Shown: in pieces, positions 22,415-31,684 of the stretch | Layout: each line of letters begins with the position of its first letter | Position numbering within the stretch: the first letter of the stretch is position 1 | Notes under the pieces: generated by a model | The model's database searches: none | Seen by the model: the letters and a program-made list of their open reading frames with translations, nothing else | Told to the model about the DNA's origin: nothing | Source of the DNA: a virus | Strand: one strand, 5' to 3' | Virus record (IMG/VR): IMGVR_UViG_3300045303_000058 | Span: 1-41,025 of that record | Length of the DNA: 41,025 bases | Translations under genes and position numbers: made by a program

Positions 22415-24444
22415 GGTGTCCCCGCTGCCTTATACGTCGTCCGGATCTCCTCACCGTTGAATGGCGGCGAGCCGAAGGTGTACGCGCCCGTCGTCGGGTC
22501 CGTCTCGGTGATGCTGTACTCGGGCAGCCCGCTACAAGTAACCGTCAACGACCCGGCGAGATACGGGAAGTCGGTCGAGAACAGGGTTGTCACCCCATCG
22601 CCCGTTCCATCGTCCTCGTCCACCACCTCCTGCGCCCGCACCGGGACCCGTTCGGCCTCGTAGGTGAGGATGTAGTTCTGAGTCGATGGGTAGGCTGATA
22701 CGATCGCGTGGCCGATCCCATCCGTGGATTGTGCATACGTGTTCAGGAAGTTCGGATATCGCGGGTAGGCGTGCCACGTTCCGCCCTGGAAGCTATTGAC
22801 GTAGACCTGATCGGGATCGTACAGGCTGACCAGCTGGATGCGTCCATCCACGACCGGGATACGGATGGTCGGATCGACCGTGTCGAAATCCCCGATGGTC
22901 CCGGCCGTCGTATCAGGGTTGAGGGTGCCCGAGCCGATGATGTCGCGGATGGAATCCCAGGTCGGTCCCGTCGTCGGGTCGAACAGAGCCGTTCGCAGCT
23001 GCCATCGGACCGTCGTGGCATAGACCCCCGAGAACCCGGTATAGGCGTAGGCCCGCGTATTGATGATGGCAAACTCCGTCCCAGCTGGGACGTCGTGGGA
23101 AACGAATACGCGAGTCTCTTTCTCATAGGGGATGCCATTGCCCGAACTCTGCGGGAAGTTCTCGAGTGATGCTCCAATCACGGGGGTCCCGAGCTCGTGT
23201 GTTATCAGATCGCCCGGACCGAACACCGTGTTGACGCCGCGATAACGCTTCACTGACCATATCGCGGCGGCGTTCAGGACTGATTCCGTTCCGAGCGTCG
23301 TCAGGCCAGTGCCCTCGAAGGGCAGCGTTGCCGGCGGTGGCTCGGTCGGGGCCGGCACGACTTGACGGATGTATGGCTTGACCCGCGCCCGACGCCGGAT
23401 CGGTGCGCCGAGCTCGAGCGCTGCGTTCCAGCCAAGCCCGCTCGCAGCCGCCGAGACGGGTGTCAGGGTCATGTGCGAGATGCGCTGCGCCGATGCGGTC
23501 AGGCCCATGACCGACGACGTCGTGGTGATGTAGTCGCCCACCCGTATCTTGGTCAGCGCCGTCCCATCGAGGGGTCCGATGGTGCAGCGGTAGGTGATGG
23601 TGTCCTCTTTGTTCGACGCAAGCAGGGCTGCGGTCTTCACCTCCAGGTCCGCCTGACTAAGCGCCTCGAAGTCGTACAACTCCTCGTGTCGCAGCCCATC
23701 CGCGTCGTGGGTGGTGATCGACGTGGAATCGGACTTGGTTGAGGTCCGGCCCGACTGGTCACGGCCCATGATGTTGTTGCGGAGGTCCATCGAGGTCTTG
23801 GTGCGCGTCGGGGATTGCGGCGCGAACACCGTGATCCCGTTGACCGCCGAGGGCACGTCCGAGATGGTCAGCGTCGAGGTGTGGCCCGAGGTCAGGAGGT
23901 GGTAGTGGAGGCACCGTCCGCCAAACGCCTTGTCGTGGACGAACAGCGTCTTGCCGGTGAACTCCACGAGGTCGGTGATGAGTTCCGACCAACCTGTACC
24001 CGAGTAGTCCTTGGCGGGCATCGTGACCGGTGATGCGGACAGGACCCAGGTCGTATCGACGTCCCAGCGGTCCATGTCCGCCGCTACGAACGCGATGACC
24101 CGGGCGTAGTCCGTCTCGGAGGGGCGGGAGCGGACGACCCGGAAGCCCTCGAGGATGGCGTTCGGATCCGCCACCGAGTAGACGTACTCGCGGGCCGTCC
24201 CAGCCGGTAGGGGTCCGCGGTCGCGGTCGTGGTCGACGATGAAGCCGTCGACGACCCGGGCGTTGGACTCGGAGATGCGGACCGCCCGCCCGGTCGCGAC
24301 GTCGATCGCGGCCAATGCGTCGTTGACCGGCAGTTGCCCGTAGCCTATCTCGCCGTCCATCGCGGCGAGCTCCAGGGATACCCGCCCAAGCTGGTCGTCG
24401 TCGGGCTCGTAGGTGATCGAGGAACCGGCGAGGGTGACGTCCAT
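22411..24444 (-). CDS. Tail hub / minor tail protein (677 aa)
   Basis: It is directly downstream of the tape measure gene, where siphophages encode distal tail and hub proteins. Residues 1-330 have the mixed beta character of hub proteins (SITYEPDDDQLGRVSLELAA, TLFVHDKAFGGRCLHYHLL). A proline-rich linker near 360 leads to a beta-rich C-terminal half that may contact the host. The assignment rests on position, size and composition. Confidence 0.55.
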   Translation of the reverse strand: MDVTLAGSSITYEPDDDQLGRVSLELAAMDGEIGYGQLPVNDALAAIDVATGRAVRISESNARVVDGFIVDHDRDRGPLPAGTAREYVYSVADPNAILEGFRVVRSRPSETDYARVIAFVAADMDRWDVDTTWVLSASPVTMPAKDYSGTGWSELITDLVEFTGKTLFVHDKAFGGRCLHYHLLTSGHTSTLTISDVPSAVNGITVFAPQSPTRTKTSMDLRNNIMGRDQSGRTSTKSDSTSITTHDADGLRHEELYDFEALSQADLEVKTAALLASNKEDTITYRCTIGPLDGTALTKIRVGDYITTTSSVMGLTASAQRISHMTLTPVSAAASGLGWNAALELGAPIRRRARVKPYIRQVVPAPTEPPPATLPFEGTGLTTLGTESVLNAAAIWSVKRYRGVNTVFGPGDLITHELGTPVIGASLENFPQSSGNGIPYEKETRVFVSHDVPAGTEFAIINTRAYAYTGFSGVYATTVRWQLRTALFDPTTGPTWDSIRDIIGSGTLNPDTTAGTIGDFDTVDPTIRIPVVDGRIQLVSLYDPDQVYVNSFQGGTWHAYPRYPNFLNTYAQSTDGIGHAIVSAYPSTQNYILTYEAERVPVRAQEVVDEDDGTGDGVTTLFSTDFPYLAGSLTVTCSGLPEYSITETDPTTGAYTFGSPPFNGEEIRTTYKAAGTP

Positions 24445-26121
24445 CTAGTTGAGGTTCGGGAACCGGGTGTCGATGGACGACAGGTAGCGGGCCGTGGCCG
24501 CGTTGAACAACCGCCCGTTGACGTAGGTGAACTGCTTGACCGTCTGGTTGATGTTGACCGAGAGGGCCTTTCGCTGGATCGCCACCGTCGTCCGCCGCGC
24601 CTCTCCCCGCAGCTTCTCGATGGCGTCGTGGGAACGGTCCTCGATGCCGGTCTGCCGATTGTTCGTAGACAGGAGCCGTGCCAGCAGTGCCCGCTGATCG
24701 GCGAGTTGCCGTTGGGCGACCCTATCGCCAGCCAATGCCCGACCCTCGAGCGCCGCGATGTTCTTCTGGACGTTCAGGATCCGCTCCGATAGGACGTTCG
24801 TTCCTCGGAATACCCGAGTCTGTCCGGTATCCGGGTCGGTGAACTGGTGGTTCGGCTGGAAGATGCCCGAGAACTGCAACGCCGCCTCGGCCCCGATCGT
24901 GACAATAGCGACCGGGATGATGGCCTTGGCGATCGTCCCCACGACTCCCGGACCGCCGGTAGGTGCCACGCCAGGAATACCGCCACCGCCCACGACGTTG
25001 ACGTTGGCCGCCGCGATGTTGACGACCGCCGACCTGAGTTGACCCAGCACCGCCGAGAGCAGTCCGCCCGCGATGTTCGTGACCAGCCCACCGGTCAACT
25101 TGTTGATGGCGAGGCCCGCGATGGCGAGCGACTGAATCTCGGGCGGAAGCGACTTGAACAGGTTGACCGCCGTCGTGATGACGCGCCCGGTGATCTCGGC
25201 GGATGTCTGAATGATCGGGGCCAGGTCGCGCACCGTCTTGAGGAGCGAGTCGATGGTGTCCGAGGCACCGCCCGACTCAAGAAAGCCGGCGAGCTTGTCG
25301 AGTCCGGCGATAGCAGATGGCAGGATCGCGTTGATGAGCTCACCGAAGGCCGGGACCAGCCTCCGCCCCACGACGTCGGTGATCTTGGTCAGCGCAGGGA
25401 GCAACCGGATACCCGCCTCTTCCCGGATGTCGGCAAGGTGCTGACCGAGCGCCGCCAGCCGAGTGTCGAACTCGCCGGACAGTGCCTTGGTCGTCCCGCC
25501 AAAGGACTTGGTTAGCGCATCCTGGGTAGCCGTGAACGGGTCGACCTTGGCCTTGGCCTTGTCGACGATGACGCCGTACCGAGAGAGCGCCCCGGTGTTG
25601 CCCTCGACCGCCTTGCCGACGAGCTTGGTGGCGGTCAACAGGTCGACGCCCGTCGCCTTGGAGAAGTCGAGGATGAGCGGCGTTATCTTGAGGATCTGGT
25701 CGCCGGTCAGCCCCATCTGGATCAGACGGGTCTGCTCCGACTTGATGAGCTCGTCATCGACCCCGCCTAGATCCTCAAGCGCCTTCTGCTGCGCGTTGAG
25801 CGCCTTGACGTAGTCCGCCGATACCTTGCCCGAGTTGGCGATGGCGGTCGCGTAGATCTTCTGGACGCGCTGTGCCTCCTGCCCCTCCTTGGCCGACAGG
25901 ACCAGCAGCGCGACGAGACCGCCGATGGCGACGGTGGCGATCTTGATGCCGTTTTTGATGCCGGTCCCGATCTGCTGACCGGCCTGGTAGCCGCGGGTCG
26001 ACGTCCGGGACAGGTTGGCATCGAAACCCGTCAGGGTCTTGTTGGCGTTCTTGAGGGCACCGGAGAACTGGTCGTTGAGCTTGAGCAGCGCGACCAGTTC
26101 AGCCGTTTCGCCGAAGGCCAT
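24445..26121 (-). CDS. Tape measure protein (558 aa)
   Basis: A long helical protein with an N-terminal coiled coil (LVALLKLNDQFSGALKNANKTLTGFD), hydrophobic segments near 55-80 (IATVAIGGLVALLVLSA) and 340-420, and a charged C-terminus. It is preceded by frameshifting chaperone genes and followed by tail tip genes, the standard siphophage order. Tail length scales with this protein; at the usual 0.15 nm per residue it predicts a tail of roughly 80 nm. The ATG follows the chaperone stop directly (TAGATG). Confidence 0.85.
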   Translation of the reverse strand: MAFGETAELVALLKLNDQFSGALKNANKTLTGFDANLSRTSTRGYQAGQQIGTGIKNGIKIATVAIGGLVALLVLSAKEGQEAQRVQKIYATAIANSGKVSADYVKALNAQQKALEDLGGVDDELIKSEQTRLIQMGLTGDQILKITPLILDFSKATGVDLLTATKLVGKAVEGNTGALSRYGVIVDKAKAKVDPFTATQDALTKSFGGTTKALSGEFDTRLAALGQHLADIREEAGIRLLPALTKITDVVGRRLVPAFGELINAILPSAIAGLDKLAGFLESGGASDTIDSLLKTVRDLAPIIQTSAEITGRVITTAVNLFKSLPPEIQSLAIAGLAINKLTGGLVTNIAGGLLSAVLGQLRSAVVNIAAANVNVVGGGGIPGVAPTGGPGVVGTIAKAIIPVAIVTIGAEAALQFSGIFQPNHQFTDPDTGQTRVFRGTNVLSERILNVQKNIAALEGRALAGDRVAQRQLADQRALLARLLSTNNRQTGIEDRSHDAIEKLRGEARRTTVAIQRKALSVNINQTVKQFTYVNGRLFNAATARYLSSIDTRFPNLN

Positions 26122-26810
26122 CTACAGCTTCTCCAACTGCTCGCGCCGCAGCGCCTCGAGGCTGGCGTCCTCGGTCGCGTTGTCGCTGCGGGACTGCTGA
26201 CGCAGGGCGACGCCGATCTCCTCCTCGGCCACGAGTTGGAGTGCGGCGAAGCCCTCCCGCCAGGTCATGGGTTCGGTACTGACTGCCGACCAGCCGAACC
26301 GTTGGCCGACGATGAGGCGCGCCGCGAGGGGCGAGGCTTGGATGAACGCGGGATGCGACGGGTCGACGCGCCGGTCTGCCCATTCCCGGATGTACCGTTC
26401 ATCCTCTTGAGCAAAGGGTCGATGAGCGCCTGCGAATACAGATCGTCCGCAGCCTCCGCGATCGGGTATGCCCAGGTGTAGTTCGCCAGCAGCACCTCGA
26501 CATCGAGAGGCACCGGACCGTCCTCATTGACAAGGTTCCAGCCCGTGACGCCTGCCCGGATGTAGACCGGGCCGACCAGTTCACCGGATCGGCTGTTGTC
26601 GACGATCGGATCCTGCCCGCTCGGCCCGCCTCCGGTCGGCGAGACGACGATCATCGCCTCGCCCAGCATCCGCACCGCCTCGGCCCCAGCCGCGAAGCCG
26701 AGAACCGGGCGCAGATACACGATATCTCCGTCGTCCGCCCCGTCCTTGCCGTTGTGCGGCGTGCCCGGGCACTGGCAATCGCGGAACCGGACCTGCCCTT
26801 CGGTGCCCAT
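26122..26810 (-). CDS. Tail assembly chaperone fusion made by -1 frameshift (229 aa)
   Basis: Ribosomes reading the 181-aa gene can slip back one base at CCCTTTG (26418-26412) and continue in another frame to TAG at 26124-26122. The product joins 133 residues of the first frame to 96 residues that include DERYIREWADRRVDPS and a Glu-rich C-terminal helix. The extension frame has no own start near its beginning and ends directly before the tape measure ATG. This is the G/GT arrangement of lambda-like tails. Confidence 0.8.
26265..26810 (-). CDS. Tail assembly chaperone, unshifted form (181 aa)
   Basis: It lies between major tail and tape measure genes and starts at ATG 26810, overlapping the major tail stop. 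The first 133 residues look like a folded domain (LDVEVLLANYTWAYPIAEAADDLYSQALIDP). The last 48 residues are Ser/Arg/Pro-rich and read like out-of-frame sequence, as expected where the unshifted frame simply runs to a stop. It helps tape measure folding in related phages. Confidence 0.75.
   Translation of the reverse strand: MGTEGQVRFRDCQCPGTPHNGKDGADDGDIVYLRPVLGFAAGAEAVRMLGEAMIVVSPTGGGPSGQDPIVDNSRSGELVGPVYIRAGVTGWNLVNEDGPVPLDVEVLLANYTWAYPIAEAADDLYSQALIDPLLKRMNGTSGNGQTGASTRRIPRSSKPRPSRRASSSANGSAGRQSVPNP
26412..26418 (-). promoter_or_regulatory. Slippery heptamer CCCTTTG for -1 frameshifting
   Basis: In the zero frame the site reads C CCT TTG, a perfect X XXY YYZ heptamer. Slippage re-pairs the two tRNAs on CCC and TTT. 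No strong stem-loop is evident directly downstream by eye. Confidence 0.8.
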
Positions 26811-27832
26811 TACAGGGTGGTCCGACTGTTGACGATGGTCTGCTTGTAGGCGTAGGTCAGCGTGGAGTCGTAGAAGGCGTGGTACGTCAGGATCAGGGTC
26901 GCGTTGCCGCCGATCTCACCGTCCGCCGCGTTGTACAGTTTGAACGCGCCGTCCCACTGGTAGCTGTACGGCGTCGCGGTGGTCGGGACCACGGTCTGGG
27001 AGACGTTGTTGAACCGGATGTAGCGCGCCGATGGGGTGGCGTTGGTGAGGGTCGCCCGCTCGGAGATCGGCAGAGCTTCCTTGGCGAAGGTCAGGACGAG
27101 CTCGATCTGGCGCGCCCCGCGGGCGTAGCCGGCATACGCGCGGCGGGAGTTGGAGCCGTTCGCCAACCGCTTCTTGTCGAGGTTGTTGGTGATGCTCAGC
27201 TGAAGTCCATGCAGGGCGTTGTTGACGACCGTGATGCCCATCGAGCCGGGAGCCACGTCGATCGAGATGTTCGACTCGTCGCCCATGATCGGGGTCGGGG
27301 CCGAGTCGACGGTCAGCGCGCCGGTCCGGTTGGTGGCGAGGGAGCCCTGCGCGAAGGCCCACGTATCCGAGAAGGTCAGGACGCCAAGATCCTCAGGGAC
27401 CGTCTCCTGGTAGGTGTCGATGACACCGTCACGGAACACCATGCCGTCAGTGGCCGACGTATCGTCGCCGGTCTCTAGGGTGAAGTACTCGAACGGATCC
27501 GCGGTGAGCGAGGCGATCTGGTAGACCCACGTCTTGGCCGTCGCGCCCGTGGGGGTGACGCCGCCCTTGAGGCACGCCGCCGCCCGGGCGGGCTGCTCGT
27601 TGTAGAACATCGGCCCGGTGGGCGACCAGCTGATGTTCGGAGCCCCGGCGATCGGCGGGATGATCGGGTCGATGGACCCGGTGTCCACGTCGAGGTCGGT
27701 CCGCTGGGGATCGTAGACGCCGATGCCCTTCCACGGGACCCGGCGGGTGGCTGCGACAGCAGTGCCGAATACGGTCTGCTTGCCCAGCTGGTTGGTGCGA
27801 AGCCTGACTAGGCCATCGCCGACTGGAGCCAT
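26810..27832 (-). CDS. Major tail protein (340 aa)
   Basis: The expected tube-forming protein: beta-rich and following the tail terminator and preceding the chaperones. Motifs such as RTNQLGKQTVFGTAVAATRRVPWKG at the start (residues 12-36) are typical of major tail proteins of siphophages, and the length is usual. A strong SD (GGAGG) precedes the ATG. The leader carries the inverted repeat listed separately, suggesting controlled expression. Confidence 0.8.
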   Translation of the reverse strand: MAPVGDGLVRLRTNQLGKQTVFGTAVAATRRVPWKGIGVYDPQRTDLDVDTGSIDPIIPPIAGAPNISWSPTGPMFYNEQPARAAACLKGGVTPTGATAKTWVYQIASLTADPFEYFTLETGDDTSATDGMVFRDGVIDTYQETVPEDLGVLTFSDTWAFAQGSLATNRTGALTVDSAPTPIMGDESNISIDVAPGSMGITVVNNALHGLQLSITNNLDKKRLANGSNSRRAYAGYARGARQIELVLTFAKEALPISERATLTNATPSARYIRFNNVSQTVVPTTATPYSYQWDGAFKLYNAADGEIGGNATLILTYHAFYDSTLTYAYKQTIVNSRTTL

Positions 27833-27834
27833 AG

Positions 27835-27908
27835 CGTTCCTCCGATGGTGTGGCGGTGCGAGGGATCAGGAGATGCGATGCGACCTCACGCCTGCCCACG
27901 GAGGAACG
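27835..27908 (-). promoter_or_regulatory. Leader of major tail gene: inverted repeat covering the ribosome-binding site
   Basis: CGTTCCTCCG (27835-27844) and CGGAGGAACG (27899-27908) are perfect 10-base complements 54 bases apart. In the transcript the second half of this pair is the Shine-Dalgarno region of the major tail gene; its partner begins 13 bases after the previous stop. Pairing would hide the ribosome site. This is one of the few intergenic gaps (88 bases). Confidence 0.6.
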
Positions 27909-27920
27909 AATGACCCAGGG

Positions 27921-28373
27921 CTATTGGCGGCCCTCCAGCTTGGCGGTGCGACCGAGGGTGAACACGACACCACGATACGCCACCGTGGTCCCGTCTGGAC
28001 GGAGAAGTTCTACATCGACGTCCACAATGGACGTGATCTCGATGATCGACGAGGCGATGCGCTGGACGTTCGTGATGATGTCGAAGCGGTCCACGAGGTT
28101 GTCCACGACATCGTCGAGGGGATCCGTCGTCTGGATGTTGTCGCGGTAGGAGTCGACGATCGTGAAGGTCAGGCCGTCGAACGTTCGCGTCCGGGTACCC
28201 GAGTCGTGGGTGATGCTCTCGGCCCGACCCGAGATGTAGGCCGCTGGCGTTTCCCCGAACGACCCGGGACGGGATGGGTACGCCTTGCGGAGCAGGGTCG
28301 GGTTGGCGGCGACCTCATCGTTGAGGATGGCGACCACGGCCGCAGTCACGTCCGCCCGCCAGGTGGTGGTCAC
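27921..28373 (-). CDS. Tail terminator / tail completion-like protein (150 aa)
   Basis: Size, mixed alpha/beta pattern (RADVTAAVVAILNDEVAANP at the N-terminus) and place between the gp10-like and major tail genes fit a tail terminator, the ring that ends tail polymerisation and contacts the head. No invariant motif defines this family, so the call depends on gene order. Confidence 0.6.
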   Translation of the reverse strand: MTTTWRADVTAAVVAILNDEVAANPTLLRKAYPSRPGSFGETPAAYISGRAESITHDSGTRTRTFDGLTFTIVDSYRDNIQTTDPLDDVVDNLVDRFDIITNVQRIASSIIEITSIVDVDVELLRPDGTTVAYRGVVFTLGRTAKLEGRQ

Positions 28374-28831
28374 GCGCCGCTATCCCACAACGCGACGACG
28401 GCCTTGGAACCCTCCTGCTTGACGGCCTCCTGCAAGCCAGGCACGAGGTACGGATGCGGCCGGTTGCCCGGGTGGTGGACGATGGTGGCGAAGTGGGTGG
28501 CACTGGCCCCGGTTCGCAGGCTACCGGACAGCCGCCGATCGCCGCCCCACGCCAGCGCCTTGCGCCGGACGGGTCGGATGATGTGCGGCCGGCTGCCCAC
28601 CTCGACAGGCTTGGCGTAGCCGACATTCAGGCGTCCGCCCGCCACGAGCTCGCCCGTGGTGGGGGTGATCCGGCCCGGTCTGATAGTCCGGCCGAGGTTG
28701 CCGGTCTTGCGGGGGACGATGTGCTTGGCGTTGGCGGTGCCGCGGATGACGATCTTGCGGACCAGCTGCTCCGTCTTGCCCAGCGCCTTGAACCGCGCCT
28801 GGAGTTGCGAGTAGCCCTTGAGGTCGCTCAC
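28370..28831 (-). CDS. HK97 gp10-like head-tail joining protein (153 aa)
   Basis: The basic helical N-terminus (LQARFKALGKTEQLVRKIV) and the segment KHIVPRKTGNLGRTIRPG strongly recall gp10-type proteins, in which a PxxTGxLxxS-like motif is conserved. The GTG at 28831 overlaps the previous stop as GTGA. It acts at the connector between capsid and tail. Confidence 0.75.
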   Translation of the reverse strand: MSDLKGYSQLQARFKALGKTEQLVRKIVIRGTANAKHIVPRKTGNLGRTIRPGRITPTTGELVAGGRLNVGYAKPVEVGSRPHIIRPVRRKALAWGGDRRLSGSLRTGASATHFATIVHHPGNRPHPYLVPGLQEAVKQEGSKAVVALWDSGA

Positions 28832-29499
28832 GTCCCGGCGACCGACACCGGGATGGCCCACGAGGAGATGAACTCCTGCACCGGCAGCGGCCAGCCCGAG
28901 TAGTCGATCGTGCCGTCGTTGGCTGTGGCGATGGACGACACCAGCACGGCATCGGGGTACTTGGTCAGGAATGCCGCGAGCACCTTGGTCGCGAACCGAA
29001 CCGGCTCGGGGAGGTTGGCGTCTGAATAGCCCCACGTCGAGGCGGCACTGAACACGAGGTCGTTGGGCAACGCGCTCGCTCCAGCACCGCCCCACTTCGG
29101 TGAATCCTTGTTGGTGTCGAACCAGTCCGAGTAGGCGAGATACGCTGGGCCATCGGTGCGGGTGTTGAAGCCGCGCAGCTGGATCCCGGTGAACACCCCG
29201 GTCTGCTGGAGGTCCGGGATGAGCCAGTACGACTGATCCTGGATGAGCGTCGAGCCTGCCCACGTCACCGTCCCCGGCGTCCGAAGCCCCGGGATCGTGA
29301 CCGAGGCGTTGCCGTTGGTCGAGAAGGTCATGGCCTGGGTGCGGTCCCCGAACAGCCGGTTGGTCGCGCGCTCGAGCATCCATGACGCCATCCGGATGTT
29401 GGAGTTGATGGTCTGATCGGTGTACTTGGACGTGCTGTCCACGTCGAGGTCGAGGAAGTCGCGCACCGCCTGTGCGAAGGTCAGGCTGGGTGCGGTCAT
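28828..29499 (-). CDS. Head-tail adaptor/connector protein (223 aa)
   Basis: The N-terminal helix bundle (FAQAVRDFLDLD...IRMASWMLERATNRLFG) fits the gp6/gp15-like head-tail connector layout, with a beta-rich middle. Position directly before the gp10-like gene supports this. It resumes the structural operon after the interposed glycan block. Confidence 0.6.
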   Translation of the reverse strand: MTAPSLTFAQAVRDFLDLDVDSTSKYTDQTINSNIRMASWMLERATNRLFGDRTQAMTFSTNGNASVTIPGLRTPGTVTWAGSTLIQDQSYWLIPDLQQTGVFTGIQLRGFNTRTDGPAYLAYSDWFDTNKDSPKWGGAGASALPNDLVFSAASTWGYSDANLPEPVRFATKVLAAFLTKYPDAVLVSSIATANDGTIDYSGWPLPVQEFISSWAIPVSVAGT

Positions 29500-30710
29500 G
29501 CGGCGGCCCTCAAGCGGTCGGAGATAGCCGCCGAGAACTGGATGGCGGCCTTGGCCCAGCTGAAGTTGGCGGCGACGTGCCCCGGCCCAGCCATGCCCAG
29601 CCTACGCCGGAGCACGTCATCATCGAGCAGCGAGGCCACGATGGGGCCGTACGCCTTCTCGTTGGGCAACGCCCAGAAATGGTCATAGCCGTTGTCGATG
29701 AGGCCCGCGATGGGGGCCGTCAGCCCTGCGGGGCCGATGACTTCGGGGACGGCGGAGTAGTCAAGCCCGACCGCCGGGGTCCCGCAGGCGATCGCCTCGG
29801 CCACGGTCAGCCCAAACCCCTCGGCGGAGGTTGAGACGTACACGTCCGCCGCATTGTACAACGCGGTCAGTATGTCCCGACTAGCCCCACCCGCCATATC
29901 GTGGAAGCCCGTCAGCACCATGCGCCGGCTGATGAACGCAGGGTACTTGGCGATGGTGTCGGGGAGGTAGCCACCCTGGTCGATGGACCGGCAATGGATG
30001 ACCATCTGCACGTCGGGGTGCGAGGCCAGGACCGGCGCGATGGCCCGGAGCATGGCCGGGTACATCTTGCGGGGCATGAACCGATCGGTCCGCAGCAGCC
30101 ACCGTGACCGGGGGTCGGCCCCGAACATCGCCTTGCAATCAGCCTTGGAGCGCAGCGCCTTGCCGCCGATCCAAAGCGGCCTCGTGGGGGAGACGGGGCG
30201 GAACTGGTCGGTATCGACGCCGTGGTATACGACCGGCGGCTTGGACCCGGTCACCTTCTCGATGCACAACGCCCCGAACTCGGACATGGCGATGGGTGCG
30301 ACGACCTCCCAGAGCGCGCTCCAGGTCGGTGGAAGGTCGACACCCTCGATCGGACAGTAGTGGAACGTCGGCACGGTCGAGAAGGCGGTGCGCGTCTCCT
30401 CGTTCGCCAGCACGACCTCGCGGATCGCGAAGAAGTCGCCAAGGACGATGCCCGCGTCGGGGATCCAGTGGTCCGGCCAGACCGTGCCGTCCATGAGCCC
30501 GGTGATACCCGCCGCCTTGAGGGCCAGCCAGCCGTTCGGATCGTTGACCCGGAACGTCCGCGAGTCGAACGGTGCGGGGAGGTCGCCGAGCTCGTTCTGG
30601 CTGATGAACCGGACGTCGTGGCCGAGGTCGAGCAGCGCCTTGCCCAGATCGAGCGTGACCGAACCGAAGCCCGTCCCGGCTAGGTCGCCCCAGAACAGGA
30701 TCCGCGTCAC
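29496..30710 (-). CDS. Glycosyltransferase, GT-B fold, GT4-like (404 aa)
   Basis: A full-length GT-B enzyme. The N-terminal domain begins TRILFWGDLAGTGFGSVTLD. The C-terminal nucleotide-sugar domain carries VYHGVDTDQF, LRTDRFMPRKMYPAML and the hallmark EGFGLTVAEAIACGTPAVG near residue 310. It transfers a sugar from an activated donor; donor and acceptor cannot be read from sequence. Start GTG 30710 overlaps the previous stop as GTGA. It is the last gene of the glycan block. Confidence 0.85.
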   Translation of the reverse strand: MTRILFWGDLAGTGFGSVTLDLGKALLDLGHDVRFISQNELGDLPAPFDSRTFRVNDPNGWLALKAAGITGLMDGTVWPDHWIPDAGIVLGDFFAIREVVLANEETRTAFSTVPTFHYCPIEGVDLPPTWSALWEVVAPIAMSEFGALCIEKVTGSKPPVVYHGVDTDQFRPVSPTRPLWIGGKALRSKADCKAMFGADPRSRWLLRTDRFMPRKMYPAMLRAIAPVLASHPDVQMVIHCRSIDQGGYLPDTIAKYPAFISRRMVLTGFHDMAGGASRDILTALYNAADVYVSTSAEGFGLTVAEAIACGTPAVGLDYSAVPEVIGPAGLTAPIAGLIDNGYDHFWALPNEKAYGPIVASLLDDDVLRRRLGMAGPGHVAANFSWAKAAIQFSAAISDRLRAAA

Positions 30711-31684
30711 GCCAGCAGCGCCCGGATAGCCTCGGCCTCGCCGTCCCAGTCGATGGCGTCGAACTCGGCCCGGATCGCCAGGCACATCTCCTCGTGCCGC
30801 TCGGGCGTCATCGTCCGCACCATCTCCACCGTCTCGGGGATCGTGTGTCGGTCGAGGTCGATGCACGTCACGCCGTCCTGCCAGAACCGTTCGGCCATCC
30901 GGTCGGCGTAGTGGGAGGCGTGCCCGATGAGCGGCCGACCGACCGCCGCCCAGGTGTGGATGACGTGCCCGAAGCCGTCGCCCTGCGCCTTGTCGTGCCA
31001 GCCCCAGCCGTAGATACCCATCAACTCGACGAGTCTCCGATACGGCTTGATGATCCCGCAGCGCCCATAGGGACTGTCGATCCCGTACACGGCCACGGGT
31101 AGCCCCTTCCTATACGCCTCCTCCACTAGGTCCCAGCAAGCCCCCATTGAGGTCATGCAGTTGACAAACGACGCCGCCGACCGAATACGCCCGCGCGCGC
31201 CCACGCTGGGTTCATCAAACGCCACCGGGTCCATCTCCTGGTGATAGACCACGCCCCGCCCCTCGATGGGCATGAACTCCGAGGACGACAGCACCAGCGG
31301 ATCGCGCGACCAATCGACCCATTGCCCGGTGTTGCCGACTTGCATGACGAACTTCGCGCCGTGCTCGGATGCGAAGCGCGCGAACCCGGGCTCGTTATCG
31401 GGGACCGAGGCGATGACGTAGGCCCACTCCATGCCCTGCGCCTCGGTCAGCGTCACGGTCGGCACGTCCCAGTCGGGGAACTCGCCGTCCGGTCCGGGGT
31501 CGGCCATGAGGAACTGCTGGGCCAGCCGGTCGTCGCCGTACGTCGAGCGCCCGAACTCCCAATAGTCGGCGTGCCACCAGTCCATGCCCGCCGGGGTGTA
31601 GAGCGTCCAGCCGAAGCGCGCGGCCATCAGCTGGAGGGAGTGGTACAGCCCCGAATGGTGGCGATCGGCCAGGACGTTAGGCAT
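30707..31684 (-). CDS. Glycosyltransferase-like protein, GT-B type (325 aa)
   Basis: The protein has the size and layout of a GT-B enzyme, with GHVIHTWAAVGRPLIGHASHY in the C-terminal half in place of the usual EAxxxGxP motif, and an N-terminus reading NVLADRHHSGLYHSLQLMAA. It lies between two clear glycosyltransferases and overlaps the upstream one by eight bases. Activity is likely but the catalytic residues are not defined. Confidence 0.55.
   Translation of the reverse strand: MPNVLADRHHSGLYHSLQLMAARFGWTLYTPAGMDWWHADYWEFGRSTYGDDRLAQQFLMADPGPDGEFPDWDVPTVTLTEAQGMEWAYVIASVPDNEPGFARFASEHGAKFVMQVGNTGQWVDWSRDPLVLSSSEFMPIEGRGVVYHQEMDPVAFDEPSVGARGRIRSAASFVNCMTSMGACWDLVEEAYRKGLPVAVYGIDSPYGRCGIIKPYRRLVELMGIYGWGWHDKAQGDGFGHVIHTWAAVGRPLIGHASHYADRMAERFWQDGVTCIDLDRHTIPETVEMVRTMTPERHEEMCLAIRAEFDAIDWDGEAEAIRALLA

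Noticed and set aside
27899-27920. Plus-strand ribosome site and ATG (CGGAGGAACGAATG)
   Set aside because: The frame it opens mirrors the tail terminator gene and has no sensible protein; it is the inverted arm of the leader repeat.
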